Numbered from the stretch's first letter, positions 29,501-38,844 are shown. The stretch is DNA of 54,803 nucleotides from Solibacillus isronensis (GCF_900168685.1 NZ_FVZN01000001.1:1-54803); one strand, 5' to 3'. Notes: a model not told the origin generated them from the sequence alone. Program-made: numbers and translations.

Positions 29501-30076
29501 CGGATCTTGTGCATATGGCGGATAAATATCCAAAATCCCTCCGCGCATCGCAAACTCACCTGGTGTTGTAACCATTTCACTTCTCGTATAGCCCATTTCA
29601 ACAAGTTTATCTAACCAAATATTGATGTCGACATCTTGGCCTAAAGAAGTGTAAAGTTCGTATCCAAGCCATTTTTGAGGTGAACTTAACATACTTCTCA
29701 TACCTGCAACTGGAATAATGTAGATTCCGCGTTCCTGATTGACTAAACGCCCTAATGTAGCAATACGCTGTGCACGCAGCTCATGGGAAGAAGTCGTCAT
29801 ATTTGCTGCGATAAACTCCTCAGCAGGGTAATAATGAACATGCCCTTCACCAACTAATGCAGTCAAATCATCTACTAACTTTTGCGCCTGCAATAGGTTT
29901 GAGGACACGATATAAATCGATTTATTTGTCTCTTGATAGATTGTATGGATCAATGCAGGTCTTGCACTTCCCGTTAACCCCGTAATGAGGTGATCGTTTG
30001 CTTGACCCTTTTGAATTTGCTCTATCATATTATCAATCTGTTTATCTTTTTTAAATATTTGATGTATCGTATCCAC
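26564..30076 (-). CDS. mfd: transcription-repair coupling factor
   Basis: Mfd removes RNA polymerase stalled at lesions and recruits UvrA. The 1170-residue protein has the UvrB-like N-terminal region (GLTGSARPA, ETTPGEFAMRGGILDIYP-like segment), an RNA polymerase interaction domain (IKSGDYVVHVHHGIGKY), an SF2 helicase/translocase core (GDVGYGKTEVA, DEEQRFGV, LTATPIPRT, QLRGRVGRS) and a TRCF C-terminal domain. The GTG at 30076 (MDTIHQIFKK) follows AGAAGGGGG by about 7 nt and matches B. subtilis. The longer frame to 30172 overlaps fin. Confidence 0.97.
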   Translation of the reverse strand: MDTIHQIFKKDKQIDNMIEQIQKGQANDHLITGLTGSARPALIHTIYQETNKSIYIVSSNLLQAQKLVDDLTALVGEGHVHYYPAEEFIAANMTTSSHELRAQRIATLGRLVNQERGIYIIPVAGMRSMLSSPQKWLGYELYTSLGQDVDINIWLDKLVEMGYTRSEMVTTPGEFAMRGGILDIYPPYAQDPIRIELFDTEVDSIRTFSADNQRSIEKLNDIKIFPATELLLTKEERIKLAERLEGSLAASLKKVRKKETQELLMQNIQHDIELLRLGHLPDYIAKYGSLLFEQPYFLGDYFKEDGLVLFDELGRIQEVMEAWEREENEWFVSLIEGGKMLHDVKPSHSLKEVLSMLKQQKMYFALFTRTFAGITLKKTVNISCKPMQQFHGQIALLQNEIERWSNEKFIVLFTASSESRIKAMQNLLDDYHIASTIGYADAPGIYLVNTALSSGFELPLQKIAVVTDDELFKQQAKKKSRPQQMTNAERIKSYTEIKSGDYVVHVHHGIGKYIGIETLVVNGTHQDYLHVRYREDDKLYVPVDQIELIQRYVPSGEKEPKLHKLGGTEWKKTHKKVSNAVQDIADDLIKLYAKREAEKGYAFSPDSDEQRSFEAAFPYEETEDQLRTIAEVKKDMERERPMDRLVCGDVGYGKTEVAIRAAFKAILDGKQVAFLVPTTILAQQHYETISKRFEDYAINVGLLSRFRTKKQQTDTLKGLKEGTVDMVIGTHRILSKDVVYQDLGLLIVDEEQRFGVTHKEKIKQLRTNVDVLTLTATPIPRTLHMSMVGVRDLSVIETPPQNRFPVQTYVMEHNGALVREAIEREMARGGQVFYLYNRVEDITRRVEEIQMLVPDARVAFAHGKMTEAKLESVILSFIEGEYDVLVTTTIIETGVDIPNVNTLIVHDADRMGLSQLYQLRGRVGRSNRIAYAYFMYERDKVLTEVAEQRLQAVKEFTELGSGFKIAMRDLSIRGAGNLLGAQQHGFIDSIGFDLYSQMLEEAVEERRTGVKREEKQDVEIMLHVDAYIPDAYIPDGYQKIQMYKRIKAMERIEDYLEIIDELQDRFGDLPVETERLMRVARMKVWAKEADVLSIKEKQQVVSIILSEEGTANTNGAQIVEQSMEFGRAVGFGMEGTQLVITVDYNKCGNHLPFEVVEKMMQIIASAKKDS

Positions 30077-30159
30077 GTCTAGTCCCCCTTCTCTTTTTCG
30101 ATAATGAAAACGAAAATGGAAAAAGCCTTGGCGCAGTTTATGCGACCAAAGCAACTCCT

Positions 30160-30387
30160 CTACTGTAACCATCTTTTTAACGCATAGTAATCGGGAAACT
30201 GACGCAATGAATCTTCACAATGCTCACAAATGCTGTAAACGGTCGTTTCTCCCCGCTCATTTTTTTTAATGAATTCATCGATTTCACCTATTTCAAACAA
30301 ATGAAGCTTTTGAACCGTTTCTTCTGCATCGAAAGGCAAAGTACCAATCTCTACCTCACAATGTCTACAGCGGTAGCGTACAGGCAT
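30160..30387 (-). CDS. fin: anti-sigma-F factor Fin
   Basis: Fin (YabK) binds RNA polymerase and helps switch the forespore from sigma-F to sigma-G. The 75-residue protein has two zinc-type knuckles (CRHC and CEHC) and fits the family length. AAAGGAGG precedes the ATG at 30387. It lies between pth and mfd, as in B. subtilis, and has a sigma-F promoter at the pth stop. Confidence 0.93.
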   Translation of the reverse strand: MPVRYRCRHCEVEIGTLPFDAEETVQKLHLFEIGEIDEFIKKNERGETTVYSICEHCEDSLRQFPDYYALKRWLQ

Positions 30388-30422
30388 CTCCCATGGCCTC
30401 CTTTAAACACTTATGTATATTA

Positions 30423-30452
30423 AAGTCTAACCATTTTTTGATTAATTTATGC
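30423..30452 (-). promoter_or_regulatory. sigma-F promoter of fin
   Basis: On the minus strand GCATA (30448-30452), exactly 15 bp and GGTTAGACTT (30423-30432) fit the sigma-F consensus GYWTA-N15-GGNRANANTW except for one position. The -35 overlaps the last codons of pth. Sigma-F control of fin is known in B. subtilis. Confidence 0.72.
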
Positions 30453-31010
30453 GCCGTTAAATTTGTTCATCACTTCTAAAAACGGCTTTGTTAAAGCTGT
30501 TTCCACAGCATCACAGCTCTTTTCGACAGCTTCTTTTACAATTGGCTGATCCTCTTTAGAAAATTTGGCCAATACGTAATCCGCGACTTTCATACCTGCT
30601 GGCGGGCGACTTACTCCGACACGGATTCGGTTAAATTCCTGTGTCCCTAAATGCTGAATTAATGACTTAATCCCGTTATGTCCCCCAGCGCTTCCTTTGC
30701 CGCGTAATCTTAACTTACCCGTTTCCAGATCTAAATCATCATAAATAACAATAATATCTTCAATTTCTATATCAAAATAATCCATTAGAGGTCTAACACA
30801 TTCTCCTGATAAATTCATATATGTTAGTGGCTTCAATAAAATGACTTTTCCTTCAGGACGATGAACCGTTGCATACATACCATTAAATTTAGTTTGATTT
30901 AATGGTGCATTCCATCGATTGGCTAATTCATCAATCACATCAAAACCTATATTATGGCGTGTATGTTCATATGGTTTTCCCGGATTTCCTAAACCAATAA
31001 TTAATTTCAC
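30447..31010 (-). CDS. pth: peptidyl-tRNA hydrolase
   Basis: Pth frees tRNA from dropped-off peptidyl-tRNA. In B. subtilis it is also called spoVC. The 187-residue protein has the signatures [20 protein letters not shown] (with the catalytic His) and [13 protein letters not shown] chose the GTG at 31010 ([11 protein letters not shown]) to match the family start; AAGGA lies about 11 nt upstream. An ATG at 31022 with a closer AAAGG is possible. Confidence 0.95.
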   Translation of the reverse strand: MKLIIGLGNPGKPYEHTRHNIGFDVIDELANRWNAPLNQTKFNGMYATVHRPEGKVILLKPLTYMNLSGECVRPLMDYFDIEIEDIIVIYDDLDLETGKLRLRGKGSAGGHNGIKSLIQHLGTQEFNRIRVGVSRPPAGMKVADYVLAKFSKEDQPIVKEAVEKSCDAVETALTKPFLEVMNKFNGA

Positions 31011-31082
31011 TAGTAATCGCATCCTTTTTCTCTAATCGCCTTTATTTTATCATATATGCTCCTGAAAAGTATGTATCGTCCT

Positions 31083-32294
31083 CTAGTATTGTGCCAATGA
31101 TTTCTCGCGCATTTTCCTTACAAGGAAGAGCACTAAAAAGCCTACTGCTGCAAAAAAGCGAACTGCTGTTGATAAATACATCGCTATTTCCATCGAGTAA
31201 GTTTCGAGCAGCCAAATCCCGATTTGCGGAGAAGAAAATGCAATGACTGCCAGCAGCACATTATAGGTTGTTATACAATATGTGCGGACTTCCTGCGGTG
31301 AATTTTCCAGTAATAGATTAAACAATATTAAAACCGTTCCTGAAACAAACAACCCGGAAAGAAAGGACATTGCGACTAAATAATATAGGTTAGTCGATAA
31401 AACCATCAGTAATGGTGCTGTCGACATACCAAAAGCAACCCAGACGAAGACACTCATATTGCCATATTTTTGCGACCATTTACGCCAAAGCGAAAATGAA
31501 AAAATTTGGGCAATCATATTTGCAACGTTGAACATACTAATCCAAAAGATTGTTGCTTCTGCATAACGAACATTATAAATATTAAAAACACCCCATGCCA
31601 TTTGCCAGCCAAAGTTAAAAACAAGCGCAACAATTAAAAACAGGACATATTTATTGTCTTTAAAAATCGACCAATCCATTGCACGTTTCTTTTCCACATT
31701 CAGTTCACGCGCTGGTTCATCATGCTTTAATAAAAAATACAGTTCAACAACCCCGATTACAAAAGTAAACATGAATAGTATTTGATAAGCTATCCGATTA
31801 GCGGTCATGTCTTTCATAACAATGCCAATTGTTAATGTAACAAATAGGCCTACAACTGTAAGCAAGCGATTACGGTCACTGAAAAACTGGGCTCGACGCG
31901 TTTCCTCAATAATATTGCCGATAAATGACTGCCACCCCATATTAGCCATCGTATTCGGGACACTCATCGCAGCAATCAGGCCAAGCAGCAACCATGAACC
32001 AAAACTGCCTGGTACATAACTAATAAAAGCAATTAGCAGGAAAACAAAGCGTGCTGCCAATACAGAGAAAGCAACGAGCCTTTTTTGTTCAAATGCACGG
32101 TTTAGTAAAATGGCAGCCGGCAACGTCATAAGCAATGTAATTAACGGTGGCAAAGAACTGATCAACCCAACCTGGTAATTTGTCGCACCAAGAATCGTCA
32201 TTGCAAAAATCGGAATGTAGCTGTTTGAAGTATTTTGTGCAACAGCTGATGCCATCCCGTGGTAAATACTCATTTTTTCATTATGTGTTCTCAT
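31083..32294 (-). CDS. MFS transporter, substrate unknown
   Basis: The 403-residue protein has about 12 membrane segments and a central charged loop (KHDEPARELNVEKKRA), as in the major facilitator superfamily. I see no motif that fixes a substrate. AGAGG ends 5 nt before the ATG at 32294. It stands between pth and ctc, which are neighbours in B. subtilis, so it looks like a lineage-specific insertion. Base composition does not obviously differ from its neighbours. Confidence 0.88.
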   Translation of the reverse strand: MRTHNEKMSIYHGMASAVAQNTSNSYIPIFAMTILGATNYQVGLISSLPPLITLLMTLPAAILLNRAFEQKRLVAFSVLAARFVFLLIAFISYVPGSFGSWLLLGLIAAMSVPNTMANMGWQSFIGNIIEETRRAQFFSDRNRLLTVVGLFVTLTIGIVMKDMTANRIAYQILFMFTFVIGVVELYFLLKHDEPARELNVEKKRAMDWSIFKDNKYVLFLIVALVFNFGWQMAWGVFNIYNVRYAEATIFWISMFNVANMIAQIFSFSLWRKWSQKYGNMSVFVWVAFGMSTAPLLMVLSTNLYYLVAMSFLSGLFVSGTVLILFNLLLENSPQEVRTYCITTYNVLLAVIAFSSPQIGIWLLETYSMEIAMYLSTAVRFFAAVGFLVLFLVRKMREKSLAQY

Positions 32295-32349
32295 AAAGAC
32301 CTCTAATTTTTCTTAATATTTACTCATCTCCATTTTATTATACTTATTT

Positions 32350-32375
32350 TACTTCGGATGTCGAAGTATTTTTTT
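32350..32375 (+). terminator. plus-strand terminator-like hairpin with no upstream plus-strand gene
   Basis: TACTTCG (32350-32356) and CGAAGTA (32362-32368) form a perfect 7-bp stem followed on the plus strand by seven T. The minus-strand tail is not T-rich. It faces the 5' end of the MFS gene from the antisense side. Confidence 0.5.
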
Positions 32376-32380
32376 AACAT

Positions 32381-32408
32381 TAAAAAACCGCTCTATATAA
32401 TAGAGCGG
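32381..32408 (-). terminator. terminator after rplY/ctc
   Basis: CCGCTCTAT and ATAGAGCGG form a strong stem, followed on the minus strand by six T. It lies 14 bp past the ctc stop and separates it from the MFS gene. Confidence 0.92.
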
Positions 32409-32421
32409 CCTGTCCAATTGC

Positions 32422-33075
32422 TTAATCTTCTCTGCCTGGTTTTTCAGGCGATAATTTTTCTCCCGTTGCATCAAGATCATCGGCTGTTACATTATCTGCA
32501 TTTGCATCAACATCTTCAACTGGTGCTGCTGGCGGTGTTACCGTTGCTAATGTATAGTCATCATTATCTACAATTGTAAACGCTGTAAATTGATTACGAA
32601 CATTACCCACAGATAACGATTCACCAACTGCTAATTCGGATACATCGATTTCAATTGTGTCTGGAATTTCGCTTGGCTTCACTTTAATTTTCAATGTATG
32701 GTTAGGTTGAGTAATTACTCCACCTTCTTTTACACCAACTGAAGTTCCGATAAATGCGATTGGAACATCCACTTCAAGTTCTTCTTTCATATTGATAGCA
32801 AGGAAGTCAACGTGCTTCACATGTCCTTTTAGTGCATCACGTTGGATATCAGTAAGTACTGCATTTACTCTTTTCCCGCCTACTTCAATTTTAAACACAC
32901 TTGTTGAACCATATGTTTGAACTGCTTTAGCAGTATCTCTATAATCCAACGAAATTGGTGTTGTTTTAGTTTCATAGCCATATAGCACACCTGCCAGTTG
33001 GCCTTCATTTCTAAGTTGGGTTAATATCGAACGTTTCCCAGTTTCTCGCTTCGTTGCTTGTAATACTGTAGTCAT
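32422..33075 (-). CDS. rplY: 50S ribosomal protein L25/general stress protein Ctc
   Basis: Ctc is the long form of L25, which binds 5S rRNA in the 50S subunit and is induced by stress in B. subtilis. The 217-residue protein has the L25 beta-barrel (residues 1-95), the C-terminal TL5/CTC domain (to about 185) and an acidic Asp/Ala-rich tail. GGGGGA precedes the ATG at 33075. A sigma-B-like promoter lies upstream. Confidence 0.95.
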   Translation of the reverse strand: MTTVLQATKRETGKRSILTQLRNEGQLAGVLYGYETKTTPISLDYRDTAKAVQTYGSTSVFKIEVGGKRVNAVLTDIQRDALKGHVKHVDFLAINMKEELEVDVPIAFIGTSVGVKEGGVITQPNHTLKIKVKPSEIPDTIEIDVSELAVGESLSVGNVRNQFTAFTIVDNDDYTLATVTPPAAPVEDVDANADNVTADDLDATGEKLSPEKPGRED

Positions 33076-33114
33076 ATTCCATCGTCCCCCTTAAATAATT
33101 ATACAAAGATACAT

Positions 33115-33140
33115 TTACCCTATCCTTGTCCACCCTAAAC
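33115..33140 (-). promoter_or_regulatory. sigma-B-like promoter of ctc
   Basis: On the minus strand GTTTAG (33135-33140), 14 bp and GGGTAA (33115-33120) fit the sigma-B pattern GTTTWW/GGGWAW. The B. subtilis ctc gene is the classic sigma-B target. Confidence 0.7.
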
Positions 33141-33196
33141 ATAATCAATTGTCAGATTTTTTGCAAATATTTGCCTATAAAGATAGTAGGAAATAA

Positions 33197-33235
33197 AAAA
33201 ACAGCTTAGGAAATAAAATTCCTAAGCTGTTTTGC
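33197..33235 (-). terminator. terminator after prs
   Basis: AAACAGCTTAGGA pairs with TCCTAAGCTGTTT and is followed on the minus strand by a T-run. It lies just past the prs stop. Confidence 0.9.
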
Positions 33236-33241
33236 TATTGA

Positions 33242-34201
33242 TTAGTCAAATAATGTACTTACAGATTTATTTTCGTAAATACGAGAGATTGCATCTGCCA
33301 TTAATTTTGCAACTGATAATTGCTGAATTTTTGGAGATAGTTTTTCTTCCGATAATTGAATTGTGTTTGTTACAACTAATTCTTTAATTGGAGAATTTTC
33401 AATACGCTCAATTGCTGGACCTGATAATACAGGGTGTGAACAACATGCGTAAACTTCTTTAGCACCGCTCTTAATTAATGCCTCTGCACCAATCGTAATC
33501 GTACCTGCCGTATCGATAATATCATCGATTAAAATACATACTTTACCATCTACATTACCAACAATGTTCATTACTTCTGCCACATTTGGTTTTGGACGAC
33601 GCTTATCAATAATTGCAATTGGAGCTTTTAAGCGCTCTGCTAATTTACGCGCACGTGTTACACCACCATGGTCTGGAGAAACAATAACTAATTCCTCTTC
33701 ATTAAATCCTTTTGTCCCGAAATGTTCAGCAAGTAGTGGTACAGCCACTAAATGGTCGATTAAAATATCAAAGAAACCTTGAATTTGAGGTGCGTGTAGA
33801 TCCAATACGATTACACGAGTTGCACCGGCAGTTTCAAGTAAGTTTGCTACTAATTTAGCAGTGATTGGTTCACGCGCTTTTGCTTTACGGTCTTGACGTG
33901 CATAGCCATAGTAAGGCATAACAACGTTTACTGTACGAGCAGATGCACGTTTAACAGCATCAATCATAATTAAAAGTTCCATTAAATGCTCATTAACAGG
34001 TGCAGAAGTAGATTGAACGATAAATACATCCATTCCTCGAATACTTTCTTCAATGCTAATTTGGACTTCTCCATCACTGAAGTGTTTAACAGATGATTTC
34101 CCTAGTTCTAGACCCATTTCATCGGCAATCTCTTTGGCAAGTGGATTGTTAGAATTTAATGAGAAGATTTTTAATTTTGAGTCAGCGTATTGATACGGCA
34201 T
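33242..34201 (-). CDS. prs: ribose-phosphate pyrophosphokinase
   Basis: Prs makes PRPP from ribose 5-phosphate and ATP. PRPP feeds purine, pyrimidine, His and Trp synthesis, and Hpt and PurR in this window also bind it. The 319-residue protein has [17 protein letters not shown], the [12 protein letters not shown] segment and the PRPP loop [19 protein letters not shown] precedes the ATG at 34201, which lies 26 bp after glmU. Confidence 0.97.
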   Translation of the reverse strand: MPYQYADSKLKIFSLNSNNPLAKEIADEMGLELGKSSVKHFSDGEVQISIEESIRGMDVFIVQSTSAPVNEHLMELLIMIDAVKRASARTVNVVMPYYGYARQDRKAKAREPITAKLVANLLETAGATRVIVLDLHAPQIQGFFDILIDHLVAVPLLAEHFGTKGFNEEELVIVSPDHGGVTRARKLAERLKAPIAIIDKRRPKPNVAEVMNIVGNVDGKVCILIDDIIDTAGTITIGAEALIKSGAKEVYACCSHPVLSGPAIERIENSPIKELVVTNTIQLSEEKLSPKIQQLSVAKLMADAISRIYENKSVSTLFD

Positions 34202-34227
34202 GATGGCCTCCTGTATTTTAGTTAATT

Positions 34228-35598
34228 TTATTTTGAATTTAATTTACTTACATAGCCTAATTTGTTTTCCTGACGAGCACGTGCAATCGCCAATGCATCT
34301 TCCGGAACTTCTTTAGTAATTGTCGACCCCGCAGCAATGAAAGAACCTTTTTTCAATGTTACCGGAGCCACTAAGTTCGAATTACATCCAATGAATACAT
34401 CGTCTTCAATAGTTGTTTTATATTTGTTTTTACCGTCATAGTTAACAGTGATTGAACCGCAGCCAATATTTACGTTACTGCCGACTTCTGCATCGCCAAT
34501 ATAGCTTAAATGAGACACTTTCGTATCATCACCTAACGTACTCTTCTTCACTTCAACGAAATTACCAATTTTAACATGGTTTCCTAATGAAGATTCCGGA
34601 CGTAAATGTGCAAACGGACCTACTGCTGTTTCGTTGCCGACTTGGCTGTTTAGTACAACTGAACTATGAATCGTTGTTGCATTACCAATTTGACTGTCGA
34701 CAATATGACTATTCGGACCAATTTTACAATCTTCGCCAATAACCGTTTTTCCTTCAATGATCACTCCAGGTAAAAGAACCGTATCACTTCCGATTACTGC
34801 ATCTGCACTAATATGTGTAGAAATCGGATTAATAATCGTTACACCATTGCGCATATGACGTTCGTTAATACGTGCACGCATAACTTCCTCTGCCTGAGAC
34901 AGAGCAAAGCGGTCATTTACACCAAGCGTTTCATCAAAGTTTTCAGTTACATAAGCTGCAACTGTTTCACCTTGCTTTTGCAAAATTTCAATAACATCCG
35001 GTAAATAGAATTCACCTTGTGCATTTTCATTTTTAACGAGCTTAAGTGCTTCAAACAAAGCTTCATTATCGAAGCAGTATGTGCCTGTATTAATTTCTTT
35101 CACAAGCTGCTGTTCAGATGTAGCATCTTTTTGTTCAACAATTTGCGACACTTGTCCCTGTTCGTTACGTAAAATACGACCATAGCCAGTCGGGTCATCT
35201 GTAACCGCTGTCAAAATAGTTGCTTTTGCATTTTGAGATGCGTGTTGTTCAAGCAGTGCCTGCATTGTTTCAGGGCGAATTAAAGGAGTATCACCACATA
35301 CAACAAGTGTAGTTCCGCTAAGTCCGCTTAAAATCGGCTCAGCTTGCTGAACTGCATGCGCTGTACCTAGTTGTTCTTCTTGTAAAACATACTCACTCTT
35401 ATTTCCAAGTGTTTCTTTTACCAGCTCTGCACCATGTCCTACAACAGTTACGACACGCTCAACATTTAATGAGCTGATATGATCGATTACATGTTCCACC
35501 ATTGGCTTTCCGCATACTGGGTGAAGCACTTTATATAATTTGGACTTCATTCGTGTACCTTGACCAGCCGCTAGCACGACCGCAAAAATATTCGTCAT
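34228..35598 (-). CDS. glmU: bifunctional UDP-N-acetylglucosamine pyrophosphorylase/glucosamine-1-phosphate acetyltransferase
   Basis: GlmU acetylates glucosamine-1-phosphate and then makes UDP-GlcNAc for cell wall synthesis. The 456-residue protein has an N-terminal nucleotidyltransferase ([19 protein letters not shown]) and a C-terminal left-handed beta-helix of hexapeptide repeats (from about residue 250). TGGAGG precedes the ATG. It is probably co-transcribed with prs. Confidence 0.97.
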   Translation of the reverse strand: MTNIFAVVLAAGQGTRMKSKLYKVLHPVCGKPMVEHVIDHISSLNVERVVTVVGHGAELVKETLGNKSEYVLQEEQLGTAHAVQQAEPILSGLSGTTLVVCGDTPLIRPETMQALLEQHASQNAKATILTAVTDDPTGYGRILRNEQGQVSQIVEQKDATSEQQLVKEINTGTYCFDNEALFEALKLVKNENAQGEFYLPDVIEILQKQGETVAAYVTENFDETLGVNDRFALSQAEEVMRARINERHMRNGVTIINPISTHISADAVIGSDTVLLPGVIIEGKTVIGEDCKIGPNSHIVDSQIGNATTIHSSVVLNSQVGNETAVGPFAHLRPESSLGNHVKIGNFVEVKKSTLGDDTKVSHLSYIGDAEVGSNVNIGCGSITVNYDGKNKYKTTIEDDVFIGCNSNLVAPVTLKKGSFIAAGSTITKEVPEDALAIARARQENKLGYVSKLNSK

Positions 35599-35635
35599 AT
35601 TACAAGTCCTCCAATTTAGCTCATTTTCTCTTATG

Positions 35636-35664
35636 ACTATAAAGCAATTTCATAATCTTTTCAA
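35636..35664 (-). promoter_or_regulatory. sigma-A promoter of glmU-prs
   Basis: On the minus strand TTGAAA (35659-35664), a 17-bp spacer and TATAGT (35636-35641) lie about 37 bp before the glmU start. The rest of the gap up to the spoVG terminator (35665-35842) is AT-rich, and I see no gene in it. Confidence 0.65.
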
Positions 35665-35842
35665 GGTATTCAGACTTGACAAATGTTTGAATTTAAAATA
35701 TCTATAATAGTTTGACACATTTTCTTTTGTGTACTAATTCAGCAAATTTTTACGTGAAAAAGTAAATAATCAGTATATTTTCGATCTTATTGTTGTTTTT
35801 ACTTTTCTGTTATAGAACATTTCTGCATATAAAATAATTCAT

Positions 35843-35877
35843 AAAAAAAAGAGCCTCCTCATATGAGTGACCCTAAT
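35843..35877 (-). terminator. terminator after spoVG
   Basis: An imperfect stem (GGGTCACTC with GAGGAGGCTC) just past the spoVG stop is followed on the minus strand by eight T. Confidence 0.7.
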
Positions 35878-35882
35878 TAATA

Positions 35883-36182
35883 TTAAACATTTACTTCTTC
35901 AAGCTCCAAAGTTTCCTCTGTATTTTCTTCAGCAGATGCATGGAAAGCTTCCAAAACGATTTCTTGAATTTTATTGCGCGTATTCGAATTAATCGGATGT
36001 GCAATATCGCGGAATTCGCCATCTGGTGTTCTTTTACTAGGCATAGCTACAAATAAACCAGTATTTCCATCAATTACACGAATATCATGGATGACAAATT
36101 CATCATCTAGCGTAATTGAGGCAATTGCACGCATACGTCCTTCTGTTTGAACACGTCGTAGTCTTACGTCAGTTACTTCCAT
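35883..36182 (-). CDS. spoVG: septation/regulatory protein SpoVG
   Basis: SpoVG is a small nucleic-acid-binding protein that influences septation and sporulation in Bacillus and virulence genes in relatives. The 99-residue protein matches the family ([31 protein letters not shown]) with an acidic tail. AGGGGG precedes the ATG. It has its own sigma-H promoter, as in B. subtilis, and its own terminator. Confidence 0.96.
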   Translation of the reverse strand: MEVTDVRLRRVQTEGRMRAIASITLDDEFVIHDIRVIDGNTGLFVAMPSKRTPDGEFRDIAHPINSNTRNKIQEIVLEAFHASAEENTEETLELEEVNV

Positions 36183-36220
36183 TATTTATACCCCCTGTAG
36201 TTTGATGTGTAATTTTTAGT

Positions 36221-36247
36221 ATTCGGGATGAAAGATTATATTCCTTC
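36221..36247 (-). promoter_or_regulatory. sigma-H promoter of spoVG, with AT-rich upstream region
   Basis: On the minus strand GAAGGAATA (36239-36247) fully fits the sigma-H -35 RNAGGAWWW. After 11 bp comes CCCGAAT (36221-36227), matching RNNGAAT except the first base. The DNA from 36250 to 36415 is extremely AT-rich and holds no gene. In B. subtilis AbrB represses spoVG through such a region, and abrB is in this window. Confidence 0.72.
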
Positions 36248-36415
36248 TATCATCCATTAAATTTCTAAAAATACATCATTTATCAATAGAATACAATATA
36301 ATGTAATTTTTTTCTATCTACAATTTTTATAATTATTAAAATAAACTAAATATTCTACTTATTTATGAGAATTTTCTTAATAACTGCTGTAAATAGAGTC
36401 AAAATATTTTTTTAG

Positions 36416-36460
36416 TAAAAAAAATCCACGTCTTTTCTAAAATTAGAAAGCCGTGGATTT
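36416..36460 (-). terminator. terminator after ridA
   Basis: AAATCCACG pairs with CGTGGATTT, with an inner CTTTCTAA/TTAGAAAAG arm, followed on the minus strand by a run of T. Confidence 0.88.
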
Positions 36461-36502
36461 AAGCTATAAACAATATTATTCAAAATTAGAACAAAGAAAT
36501 TA

Positions 36503-36877
36503 TTATTTTACTAATGCAATGACTTCAATTTCAACTTTTACATCTTTTGGCAAACGAGCAACTTCTACTGCAGAACGAGCTGGCTTGTGCTCACCAAAAT
36601 GGCTTGCATACACTTCATTCATTATAGCGAAATCATTCATATCTTTCATAAATACTGTTGTTTTAACAACTTGGTTTAAAGAAGAACCCGCTGCTGCTAA
36701 AACAGCTTTTAAGTTTTCGAATACTTGATTTGTCTGTACTTCGATATCGCCTTCTACAAGTTCCCCTGAAGCTGTCAGTGGAATTTGGCCTGAAGAATAA
36801 AACATGTTATTTACTACAATACCTTGTGCATATGGACCGATTGCTGCTGGTGCATTTGTTGCTGAAACTGTTTTCAT
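36503..36877 (-). CDS. ridA: reactive intermediate/imine deaminase RidA (YabJ)
   Basis: RidA hydrolyses reactive enamines and imines such as 2-aminoacrylate from PLP enzymes. The 124-residue protein has the YjgF/RidA start ([13 protein letters not shown]) and the arginine-bearing signature [16 protein letters not shown]. The ATG at 36877 follows AGGAGAG. It starts within 2 bp of the purR stop. YabJ was linked to PurR repression in B. subtilis. Confidence 0.95.
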   Translation of the reverse strand: MKTVSATNAPAAIGPYAQGIVVNNMFYSSGQIPLTASGELVEGDIEVQTNQVFENLKAVLAAAGSSLNQVVKTTVFMKDMNDFAIMNEVYASHFGEHKPARSAVEVARLPKDVKVEIEVIALVK

Positions 36878-36878
36878 T

Positions 36879-37706
36879 TTAATTTCTCTCCTTTTGAAAA
36901 AAATTACCTTCACTTAATGCTATTGTGCGATCTTTCTCATTTACTTCCTGCAGTTTTACTAAAGAATAGTAATCATCTACTAATGTAACATCAGCATGCT
37001 GTGCTTCTACTAATACAGCGATACCCGCCAACTCACATTCGAATTCTTCCAGTAAGTTCTTCATACCATTCATCGTGCCACCGACTTTCATAAAATCGTC
37101 GGTAATTAATACACGCTGGCCACTTTTCATACTACGTTTTGATAAAACCATCGTTTGAATACGACGAGAAGATCCTGATACATAATTAATACTCACCGTT
37201 GAACCTTCAGTCACTTTGCTGTCGCGACGTACAACAACAACCGGGACATTTAAATGTCTTGCAATCGCATGTGCAATTGAAATCCCTTTTGTCGCTACGG
37301 TCATAATGACATCAATTTGACGATCTGCAAACACGCTCGCAAATACTTTACCTACGCGATTCATCAATTCCGGATTTCCTAAAAGATCCGTCATAAATAA
37401 ATAGCCACCAGGTAATAGTCGATCGGATTGACTAAGTTCTCCCATAAATTCCCCAATTATATCACGAACTTCTTGTTCCGCCATTTTAGGGATATATTTA
37501 ACACCGCCTGCTGCACCAGGTACGGTAATTAAAAGCCCAATTCCTTTTTCTTCGAATGTTTCCTTTACAATTGTTAAATCTTCACTGATCGAAGACTTTG
37601 CAGAACTGTAAAGCTCAGAAAAATAAGTTAGCGGGATCAACTGATGTGGATGCTCAAGTAGATAGTAAGTCATATCTACAAGGCGTTCACTGCGCTTCCA
37701 TTTCAT
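36879..37706 (-). CDS. purR: purine operon repressor PurR
   Basis: PurR represses purine genes and is released by PRPP. The 275-residue protein has an N-terminal winged helix (residues 1-70) and a phosphoribosyltransferase-fold domain with the PRPP loop [23 protein letters not shown] precedes the ATG at 37706. It lies between ispE and ridA, so the three are probably co-transcribed. Confidence 0.96.
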   Translation of the reverse strand: MKWKRSERLVDMTYYLLEHPHQLIPLTYFSELYSSAKSSISEDLTIVKETFEEKGIGLLITVPGAAGGVKYIPKMAEQEVRDIIGEFMGELSQSDRLLPGGYLFMTDLLGNPELMNRVGKVFASVFADRQIDVIMTVATKGISIAHAIARHLNVPVVVVRRDSKVTEGSTVSINYVSGSSRRIQTMVLSKRSMKSGQRVLITDDFMKVGGTMNGMKNLLEEFECELAGIAVLVEAQHADVTLVDDYYSLVKLQEVNEKDRTIALSEGNFFQKERN

Positions 37707-37734
37707 GCGACCCTCTCCTAAACACTAATTATTA

Positions 37735-37747
37735 AAATACGAATATT
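37735..37747. promoter_or_regulatory. possible PurBox near purR
   Basis: AAATACGAATATT matches the PurBox AWWWCCGAACWWT at 11 of 13 positions. A weaker inverted match (10 of 13) lies at 37767-37779, 19 bp away. PurR autoregulation is known in B. subtilis, but the AT-rich context makes chance matches likely. Confidence 0.3.
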
Positions 37748-37777
37748 TAATAGTCAAATTACCATAATTATACGTAT

Positions 37778-38644
37778 TTATGCAAGTGGATTTCGTTCTC
37801 CTAACATACGTACCACATAAACTTCCTCACAAAAACCACGTAACCCATTATAAATTCTGCTGACACGTGCTTCATTTTCCACTAGCCCAAATACTGTCGG
37901 GCCACTGCCGCTCATTAGTACCGCGTCGGCACCAAAGCGCTGCATTTGTTCTTTAATTGTTATAACTTCCGGATGAAGCTTAAATGTTACAGTTTCCAAA
38001 ACATTTCCAAGTGAACTGCACATTAGCTCATAATCTTCCGTTTCAATCGCCTTAATCATTTCTTTCGTGTTTGGATGCTGTAGCCCTTCAATATTCAGCC
38101 CACCGTATACATCCGCTGTCGATACGCCAATTTTCGGCTTGGCCAAAACGACCCAACAAGTTGGAGGTGCGGATAGTTCTTTAATCTTTTCCCCGCGCCC
38201 TGTTGCCAAAGCTGTACCGCCATAGACACAGAATGATACGTCAGAACCGATTTTCGCTCCATGTTCCGCAAGCTCGTCCAACGTTAAATTCAGATCCCAC
38301 AACTCATTTAAACCGCGCAATGTAGCCGCTGCATCACTGCTTCCACCCGCTAGACCCGCTGCTATAGGAATTTGCTTCTCAATTGAAATGGTTACGCCTT
38401 CTTTAATACCATATGTATTTTTTAAAAGCTCTGCTGCCTGGTAAGCAAAATTCCGCTGATCATCCGGAACAAAATTATCTGTCGAAACAATTTTGATTTG
38501 GCCGTCTGCTCGTGATTCCAGTCCAATTCGATCAGCCAAATCGACCGTTGTCATAATCATTTCCACTTCATGATAATGATCCGGACGTTTATAAAGCACA
38601 TCGAGTGTTAAGTTAATTTTTGCGGGTGCTTTTACGTATAACAT
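37778..38644 (-). CDS. ispE: 4-diphosphocytidyl-2-C-methyl-D-erythritol kinase
   Basis: IspE is the GHMP kinase of the MEP isoprenoid pathway. The 288-residue protein has an N-terminal [13 protein letters not shown], the ATP loop [19 protein letters not shown] and the third motif [18 protein letters not shown] precedes the ATG. Confidence 0.96.
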   Translation of the reverse strand: MLYVKAPAKINLTLDVLYKRPDHYHEVEMIMTTVDLADRIGLESRADGQIKIVSTDNFVPDDQRNFAYQAAELLKNTYGIKEGVTISIEKQIPIAAGLAGGSSDAAATLRGLNELWDLNLTLDELAEHGAKIGSDVSFCVYGGTALATGRGEKIKELSAPPTCWVVLAKPKIGVSTADVYGGLNIEGLQHPNTKEMIKAIETEDYELMCSSLGNVLETVTFKLHPEVITIKEQMQRFGADAVLMSGSGPTVFGLVENEARVSRIYNGLRGFCEEVYVVRMLGERNPLA

Positions 38645-38844
38645 TGAAAATTCCTCCTACTGTATAAGGCACGCATAATATGTAATACGCGATTAAAATT
38701 CTATTGCCCCTATTTTACCATACGGAAGCCTTGTATTATGCACGAAAACATTCACTTTTCTTCGCAAATTATCGTAAAAAAATGCATGCCGGACAATTCA
38801 GCAGTAAGACATTCTAAGGATTAAGTAAATTGCTTTCCTGCAAT

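Noticed and set aside
35672-35740. Plus-strand TTGACA motifs between glmU and spoVG as promoters of an ncRNA
   Set aside because: One has a 21-bp spacer to TATAAT, and the other has only TAATTC at 17 bp. No plus-strand gene or terminator follows, and the region is AT-rich, so chance is likely.
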